A stretch of 64,000 nt of DNA, taken from positions 2,620,689 to 2,684,688 of the forward strand of contig NZ_CP031217.1 in NCBI RefSeq assembly GCF_003346815.1, in the 5' to 3' direction. The notes beneath the pieces were generated by a model. That model worked only from the letters and a program-made list of their open reading frames with translations, did no database searches and was not told the DNA's origin. The position numbers and the translations under genes are program-made. Source of the DNA: Halarcobacter bivalviorum. Its GTDB lineage: Bacteria > Campylobacterota > Campylobacteria > Campylobacterales > Arcobacteraceae. Positions 59,294 to 64,000 of the stretch are shown piece by piece; position 1 is the first letter of the stretch; each line of letters starts with the position of its first letter.

Positions 59294-59899
59294 ATGACTC
59301 CTTTAGAAATTGCTGATATTATTGGTATTGTCTCTTTTGCACTTAGTGGTTTTTTAATTGCTGTTCATTATAAACTTGATATTTTAGGTGTTTTTATCTC
59401 TGCTTTTTTAACTGCCCTTGGGGGAGGAATGATAAGAGATGTTATTGCCAATAAAACACCCTATGTTTTAAGTGATAATCTTCCTATTATTTTAGTTAGT
59501 ACTACTCTATTTTTAGCATTTATTTTTAAACTTCATAAAACAACTGATTTAGAAGGAAAAACTTGGTTTATTGTTTCAGATGCTATAGGTTTAGTATCTT
59601 TTGCTATAACCGGTGCTCTTATTGGAATAAAAGCTGATTTCAACTTCTTAGGTGTATTAATGCTTGCATTTTTAACAGCTGTAGGGGGAGGAACTATCAG
59701 AGATATTTTAATAAACAAAGTTCCCTCAATTTTAGTTTCTGAGTTTTATGGAACTGTTGCTATTATAATTGGACTTATAACCTATTTTTTACATTTAGGA
59801 AATTATGTTTCAATTGTTACATTAACAATAACTTTTATTTTTGGAGTAACACTAAGACTTCTTGCCTATTACAAAAAATGGAGTTTACCTAAACTATAA
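59294..59899 (+). CDS. TRIC-family (UPF0126) cation channel-like protein
   Basis: The 201-residue protein has seven predicted helices in two repeats, each carrying the family glycine motif: ALGGGMIRDVI and AVGGGTIRDIL. Prokaryotic TRIC proteins form homotrimeric K+-permeable channels. AAGGC precedes the ATG. The end overlaps the convergent GGDEF gene by 6 bases. It has no clear partner here. Confidence 0.9.
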   Translation: MTPLEIADIIGIVSFALSGFLIAVHYKLDILGVFISAFLTALGGGMIRDVIANKTPYVLSDNLPIILVSTTLFLAFIFKLHKTTDLEGKTWFIVSDAIGLVSFAITGALIGIKADFNFLGVLMLAFLTAVGGGTIRDILINKVPSILVSEFYGTVAIIIGLITYFLHLGNYVSIVTLTITFIFGVTLRLLAYYKKWSLPKL

Positions 59900-60811
59900 A
59901 GAGTTTACTACTTCATTTCTTCCATGTTTTTTTGCAAGATAGAGTAAATCATCAGCTCTTTGAAGAGTTATTGATATATTTTCATCATTCTCTTTATTTA
60001 GTGTTGCCACACCAAAACTAGCTGTTATATCTATCTCTTTATCTCCAACTTTAATAATTGTATCTTCAATAATTACTCTTATTTTTTCAGCAATTACTGT
60101 AGCTTCAGTTAAAGAAGCATTATTTAATAACATAACAAACTCTTCTCCACCAAATCTTGAAACTATATCACTCTTTCTAATATTACTTCTTAAAATATTT
60201 GCAACAGTTATTAAAGCTTCATCACCTACAGTATGTCCAAAAGTATCATTGATTTTTTTAAATCTATCAATATCAATTGCTACTACACTTATATCTTGAT
60301 TATTTCTTTTAGCTAACTCAATAGCTTTTTTTGAATAATCATTAAAATATCTTCTATTATAAACTTTGGTTAAATAGTCTTTATTAGTTAAATCAACTAA
60401 CTCCGTATTTGCTCTTTCTAACTTTGAATTGATTTCACATAAAGCTGTTTTGTCATAGATATATAAGCAGACTATTTTATTTTCTATATCATAAGGTACG
60501 ATAGTAACGTCTTGTTGCATTAAGTCATAATTCGAATTAATAGAATTTATTTTAATTTTTATTAGATATTTATGTGGGTCAACATTATAATAAGAAGGGC
60601 TTTTTGTAACCAAAGCAGCTTTAACTTTTCTTTTTAATCTTTTTTCATCAATATAAGAAAATTTTTGACAAATACCTTTATCAATTACTTCTTCTTTTAA
60701 AATATTTGTTCTTATCTCTAACCATCTATTCCAAGCTAATATATTAAGGTTTTCATCTAAGATAATAATACCATTATCTATTGTGTTAAATATAGTGTCA
60801 TTTGAACGCAT
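59894..60811 (-). CDS. PAS + GGDEF diguanylate cyclase
   Basis: The 305-residue cytoplasmic protein has a PAS-like domain (about 8-125, IDNGIIILDENLNILAWNRW) and a GGDEF domain (about 138-305). GGEEF occurs in SRFGGEEFVMLL with RKSD five residues earlier as an intact I-site, so it should be active and product-inhibited. It starts 1 base after the CheC-like gene in an operon that begins with a CheY-like regulator. PAS could sense redox, light or a ligand. Confidence 0.9.
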   Translation of the reverse strand: MRSNDTIFNTIDNGIIILDENLNILAWNRWLEIRTNILKEEVIDKGICQKFSYIDEKRLKRKVKAALVTKSPSYYNVDPHKYLIKIKINSINSNYDLMQQDVTIVPYDIENKIVCLYIYDKTALCEINSKLERANTELVDLTNKDYLTKVYNRRYFNDYSKKAIELAKRNNQDISVVAIDIDRFKKINDTFGHTVGDEALITVANILRSNIRKSDIVSRFGGEEFVMLLNNASLTEATVIAEKIRVIIEDTIIKVGDKEIDITASFGVATLNKENDENISITLQRADDLLYLAKKHGRNEVVNSL

Positions 60812-60812
60812 A

Positions 60813-61433
60813 TTAAAACTCTTCTAATACTCTATTTAAAGCCTCTTTTAAAAAAATTGTAGCTTCATCTTTTGAAAGAATTAATAATTCTCCACTAATA
60901 TTTTGCTCTTTAAAAATTATATCTGTTGAAATAATAATTATATGGTCATACTCATTTATATAATTTCTATAAAAAGATTCTGAATTTTTTACTATCTCTA
61001 CTTGTGGTGGAGAAAAAGAGATACTTGTTTCAATAAGTCCTGCTAATTTACTTAAAGTAGTAGAAGTTATAATATTTGAAATCTCTAAAATCACATCTTT
61101 TAATTCATCATCATCTTTAACTTCATCTTCATCTAAATCAAACTCTAAGGCTAAATTTTCTGTAGATTTTCTATCTATTACAAACATAGTTTCACCACAA
61201 AAAGATCCACTAATTAATTGATTTGTTATAAAATATTCTATTTTATTAAGAAGTTTTTCTTTTAAATAATCTTTAAACTCTTTAGTTGTAACAGTTTGGA
61301 TATTTGGAATAGATAAAGTAGCTTCTTTATTAATAATATCTGCAATTGCAGCTGTAGCAGCTCCATAAGAAATATTCATTAGCTCTTGTAAACAATCTTT
61401 TTCATTCTCATTAAATTGTGCATATTCAGACAT
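60813..61433 (-). CDS. CheC/CheX-type phosphatase
   Basis: The 206-residue protein has two CheC-like active-site halves: DCLQELMNISYGAATAAIAD and LEISNIITSTTLSKLAG, each with the acidic-x-x-N type arrangement (ELMN, EISN). The central EEDK-like region of CheX is absent. CheC/CheX dephosphorylate CheY-P. Its start overlaps the CheY-like gene's stop (TAATG), and the GGDEF gene is downstream, a clear functional link. Inference: it resets the response regulator at 61433. Confidence 0.82.
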   Translation of the reverse strand: MSEYAQFNENEKDCLQELMNISYGAATAAIADIINKEATLSIPNIQTVTTKEFKDYLKEKLLNKIEYFITNQLISGSFCGETMFVIDRKSTENLALEFDLDEDEVKDDDELKDVILEISNIITSTTLSKLAGLIETSISFSPPQVEIVKNSESFYRNYINEYDHIIIISTDIIFKEQNISGELLILSKDEATIFLKEALNRVLEEF

Positions 61434-61798
61434 TATATTAACCCTAATTTTTTTAACATTGCTTCTAAGTTCGCATTATTTACAGGTTTTTTAATAAACC
61501 CTATTGCTCCATTTTGTTTTGATTTTTCCATTGAAGTCTCTTGAATATCAGCACTTATTATAATAATTTTTGCATCATTATCAAAACTTCTAATATTTAA
61601 TGTTGCTTCAAAGCCATCCATAATAGGCATTGTTAAATCCATTAAACAAAGATTTGGTTGATGTTCTTTATATAAATCAACAGCTTCTTGTCCATTTTCA
61701 GCTTGTATGATTTCATCATCTTCATTAATTAAACTTTGTAATGATTTTATTGTCATTTTTCTTGCCATTTTAGAATCATCTACAACCAAATATTTCAT
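61433..61798 (-). CDS. Single-domain (CheY-like) response regulator
   Basis: This 121-residue receiver has KYLVVDDSKMARKM for the acidic pocket, NLCLMDLTMPIMDGFEA for the phosphorylated aspartate, IIIISADIQE and GFIKKPVNN for threonine/serine and lysine. It heads a three-gene unit, with CheC-like phosphatase (TAATG overlap) and GGDEF genes, so phosphorylation may switch the cyclase. ATCTCC in front of the ATG supplies GGAG on the minus strand. Confidence 0.92.
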   Translation of the reverse strand: MKYLVVDDSKMARKMTIKSLQSLINEDDEIIQAENGQEAVDLYKEHQPNLCLMDLTMPIMDGFEATLNIRSFDNDAKIIIISADIQETSMEKSKQNGAIGFIKKPVNNANLEAMLKKLGLI

Positions 61799-61853
61799 AT
61801 GTAATCTCCAAAAAAATAAAAAGATAATTTATTAATTATCTATTATAGTATTT

Positions 61854-62429
61854 TTAATTTATAATTATTTTAAGTGCTTCAATTATAGTTTTAGTTTCAA
61901 GATTTTTAATTTTTTCTTCTAAACTTTCTACTGTCTCATTTTTATCTACTTCTACTTGAGCTTGTAAAATAAACTTACCTTCATCATAATTTTCATTTAC
62001 AAAATGAACTGTACATCCAGACTCTTTTTCACCAGCTTCTATTACTGCTTTATGTACATTTGTTCCATACATACCTTTTCCACCAAATTTTGGAAGAAGT
62101 GCTGGATGAGAGTTAATAATTTTATCTTCAAAAGCCTTTACTAAATTCTCTTCTATTTTCTTCATATATCCCGATAAGAAAATATAATCTATTTTAAATT
62201 CTTGCATTAATTCAGTAATTTTTTTATCTAAATTTTCATTTGGATATTTTTTATCATTTATAATAAAATTTGGTATATTTTTTGATTCTGCTTTTTCTAA
62301 AACTTTTGCTGTTGAGTTATTTGAAACTACAAGAACAACTTGTGCATCTAAAATTTTTTCTTCACAAGCTTTTTGTATTGCATCAAATCCACTACCATTA
62401 TGAGAGGATAAAATTCCAATTCTTTTCAT
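61854..62429 (-). CDS. purN: Phosphoribosylglycinamide formyltransferase
   Basis: The 191-residue enzyme transfers formyl from 10-formyl-THF to GAR in purine synthesis. Hallmarks: ILSSHNGSGFDAI for ribose-phosphate binding, IINSHPALLPKFGGKGMYG for the catalytic asparagine and histidine, and VHFVNENYDEGKFILQ for the catalytic aspartate region. The length is typical. It follows the EamA permease gene by 32 bases and may be cotranscribed with ruvC and it. Confidence 0.94.
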   Translation of the reverse strand: MKRIGILSSHNGSGFDAIQKACEEKILDAQVVLVVSNNSTAKVLEKAESKNIPNFIINDKKYPNENLDKKITELMQEFKIDYIFLSGYMKKIEENLVKAFEDKIINSHPALLPKFGGKGMYGTNVHKAVIEAGEKESGCTVHFVNENYDEGKFILQAQVEVDKNETVESLEEKIKNLETKTIIEALKIIIN

Positions 62430-62461
62430 AAGTTTTCCTAATCTTTTCTAATTTATTATAA

Positions 62462-63340
62462 CTAAGCTTTTCTTTTATTAATTAAAAATACTCCAAAGAA
62501 AATTAAGCCTGTAGCAATAAAATCAATTATTTTTATCTCTTCTCCTACAATAAAAAAACCTATAATTAAAGCTACTACAGGGGGAAGATAAGTTATTGAA
62601 GAGGCTAATAAAGCTCCAAATTTTTTTATTGCATAATAATACATAATATAAGCAATTCCTGTTCCAAAAATTCCCAATCCAAAAACCATTCCTAATGCAC
62701 TGTGAGTATCTTGCCAAATATTATTTATTCCTTCAAAATCAACTATAACTAACATTAATAAAAGTGCATAACTTAATTGATATGTTGTAAGTGCAGCTGG
62801 ATTTAAATTTAAAGGCATAATAAATTTTTTTGCATAAATAAATGAAGCTCCTACACTTAAAGAACCAATAATAATTGCAACTGTTCCCTCAAGATTTACA
62901 TTTTCTAAATTTTCATTAAAAACTCCACTAATTAAAACCACTCCTAAAAACCCTATTAATACTCCTAGAAAAGCTTTTTTTGTAATTCTTTCCTCTTTTA
63001 AAAATAGTGCTGCTAATAAAAATGAAAAAACAGGTATTAAACCACTTAAAGCTCCTGCAATTCCAGAAAGAAGTAATGCTGAACCCTTTACAAAACCATA
63101 ATAATAAATCACAGCTGCAAGTAAAGACATTACAAAAAAATGAATTGAATATTTTAAATCTTCAAGCTTTAATGCTTTTTTATAAATTGCATAAATTACT
63201 ACAGGAAAAAGTCCAAAAACAACCCTATAAAAAGTAACTTGCATTGGGTCAAGATAATCTGCTGCCATCTTCATATAAATAAAATTACTACCCCAAATGA
63301 CTCCAAGAGCTAATACAATAAAAAATGATAAATTAAACAT
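62462..63340 (-). CDS. EamA/DMT-family permease
   Basis: The 292-residue protein has ten predicted helices in two EamA repeats, with ALGVIWGSNFIYMKMAAD at the start and FKEERITKKAFLGVLIGFLG-like linking (LFLKEERITKKAFLGV). The family exports amino acids, purine-related or other metabolites; the substrate cannot be assigned. It starts one base after the ruvC stop, indicating coupling. Short basic tail NKRKA. Confidence 0.88.
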   Translation of the reverse strand: MFNLSFFIVLALGVIWGSNFIYMKMAADYLDPMQVTFYRVVFGLFPVVIYAIYKKALKLEDLKYSIHFFVMSLLAAVIYYYGFVKGSALLLSGIAGALSGLIPVFSFLLAALFLKEERITKKAFLGVLIGFLGVVLISGVFNENLENVNLEGTVAIIIGSLSVGASFIYAKKFIMPLNLNPAALTTYQLSYALLLMLVIVDFEGINNIWQDTHSALGMVFGLGIFGTGIAYIMYYYAIKKFGALLASSITYLPPVVALIIGFFIVGEEIKIIDFIATGLIFFGVFLINKRKA

Positions 63341-63341
63341 A

Positions 63342-63818
63342 CTATTTTAATCTTTGAGAGTGAGTAAGTGCAATTGCAATAGCATCTGTAATATCAAGTG
63401 GTTTAATCTCTTTTTTAATACCCAATAATCTTTTTACCATAAAGGCAACTTGCTCTTTTTGAGCCTTACCATTCCCTGTTACTGCTTGTTTTACTTGTAA
63501 AGGAGTATATTCTGCAAAATGCCCAAATTCTTGTAATACTTTTAAAGAGATTGCTCCTCTAAATTGAGCTAATTTTATAACTGTTTTAGGGTTAAAAGCA
63601 TAAAACATATCTTCTATTGCAACTTCATCTAAATCAAACTTTCTAAAAATCATTTCAAGACCTTCACACATCTCTACAATCTGCTCTTGAAGAATTTTTG
63701 TTTTGATTTTAATAAGACCTGCTTCTATTAGTTTTATTTCTCTTCCATTTTTTTCAATAACTGCATATCCACAGTTTCTTGTTCCCGGGTCTATTCCTAA
63801 TATTTTCAATTTATTCAC
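63342..63818 (-). CDS. ruvC: Crossover junction endodeoxyribonuclease RuvC
   Basis: The 158-residue protein resolves Holliday junctions as a dimer with RuvAB. The catalytic acids appear in [26 protein letters not shown] and [14 protein letters not shown], in correct order. I take GTG 63818 as the start, with AGGAA just before it. The start codon lies inside a DnaA box (63811-63819), which means origin and ruvC expression may be linked. The usual neighbour of oriC in Campylobacterota. Confidence 0.92.
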   Translation of the reverse strand: MNKLKILGIDPGTRNCGYAVIEKNGREIKLIEAGLIKIKTKILQEQIVEMCEGLEMIFRKFDLDEVAIEDMFYAFNPKTVIKLAQFRGAISLKVLQEFGHFAEYTPLQVKQAVTGNGKAQKEQVAFMVKRLLGIKKEIKPLDITDAIAIALTHSQRLK

Positions 63819-63943
63819 ATTTCCTAGATTTTAAATTATTCACATAGTAAATTGCCTTTATATTGGTAAATTATATATAAATTTTCACTTAAAAGGAATT
63901 CATTTTTCACATATTATTCAATTTTTATTCACGATGTGAAAAA
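63811..63943. other. Cluster of DnaA boxes, probable edge of oriC
   Basis: Boxes of the TTATTCACA type lie at 63811-63819, 63836-63844, 63903-63911 (TTTTTCACA), 63925-63933 (TTATTCACG) and, on the minus strand, 63935-63943 (TTTTTCACA). Between the second and third is a very AT-rich stretch that could be the unwinding element. TATAAT at 63963-63968 and a plus-strand direction afterwards suggest a promoter for the next gene, expected to be dnaA beyond the window. Assigned by box cluster and ruvC neighbour. Confidence 0.65.
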
Positions 63944-64000
63944 CTTTTAATGTAATTTTGGTTATAATCTAAACAATTTATATAAAAGAGTGTTTTTTTA

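Noticed and set aside
62523..63237. Two short frames inside the EamA permease gene
   Set aside because: One is an alternate-frame shadow and the other antisense; neither has an RBS.
1..64000. CRISPR arrays, insertion sequences, prophage genes, tRNA or rRNA genes
   Set aside because: No regularly spaced repeats, transposase or integrase motifs, or RNA gene-like structures were seen in the intergenic regions.

Overview
The window is AT-rich bacterial DNA, by eye about 30% G+C. It looks like a member of the Campylobacterota, most likely Arcobacteraceae. This rests on the nap gene order A-G-H-B-F-L-D including the epsilon-type napL, on DnaA boxes of the TTATTCACA type next to ruvC, and on the wealth of two-component, GGDEF, hemerythrin and chemotaxis genes. 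That placement is inferred; no rRNA or tRNA gene was seen. No insertion sequence, prophage or CRISPR array was seen either, so the window reads as chromosomal core plus respiratory and sensory accessory genes.

Layout. 1-5990: a CNNM/CorC-type membrane protein (partial), a double-domain hemerythrin, a DksA-like zinc-finger protein, two Rof-like genes flanking a MarR regulator, and a two-PBPb-domain diguanylate cyclase. 6003-7067: a lone DUF4062 gene, a possible defence gene. 7248-17798: a flavoprotein, then an assimilatory sulfur block (OAH sulfhydrylase, Rrf2 regulator, cysK, DUF2061, APS reductase cysH, cysD, cysN, sulfite reductase, cysteine desulfurase-like enzyme). 17813-20733: DUF4198 protein plus TonB receptor with a Fur-like box. 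20843-28432: periplasmic nitrate reductase operon. 28789-30435: a divergent Crp/Fnr regulator and a PilJ-type nitrate-sensor-like protein. 30438-38730: PAS histidine kinase, metallophosphoesterase, a second Crp/Fnr gene facing a hemerythrin-YgbA pair (nitrosative stress), a CZB chemoreceptor with CheY-like protein, and Hsp20 under two CIRCE elements. 39111-40931: bipA. 41081-50627: an ABC exporter and heme-copper-oxidase-like membrane operon followed by its probable OmpR-type two-component system and an HD-GYP protein. 50713-54935: eptA, yedE-yedF and glutaminase. 55026-59245: a c-type/b-type cytochrome operon with a CpxP-like protein and a two-component system; the cytochrome b-diheme c fusion carries a frameshift. 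59294-63818: TRIC channel, GGDEF/CheC/CheY operon, purN, EamA permease, ruvC. 63811-64000: a DnaA-box cluster, the likely edge of oriC.

How parts fit together. Nitrate respiration is wired to FNR-type control: TTGAC-N4-GTCAA upstream of napA and TTGAT-N4-ATCAA upstream of the divergent crp/fnr gene each sit exactly 22 bases from a -10-like hexamer, the class II (-41.5) geometry. A third box lies between the second crp/fnr gene and the hemerythrin-ygbA pair. The sulfur genes form one co-directional block with a CymR-like regulator next to cysK and an RBS-masking hairpin before cysD. OmpR-type 11-base direct repeats precede four transcription units. The most novel-looking unit is 41081-46979. 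It encodes a heme-copper oxidase-like protein that appears to keep its heme histidines but lacks all CuB histidines, alongside an FtsX/LolD-type ABC pair and YceI. The same ATTCAT-type repeats precede this operon and the neighbouring response regulator.
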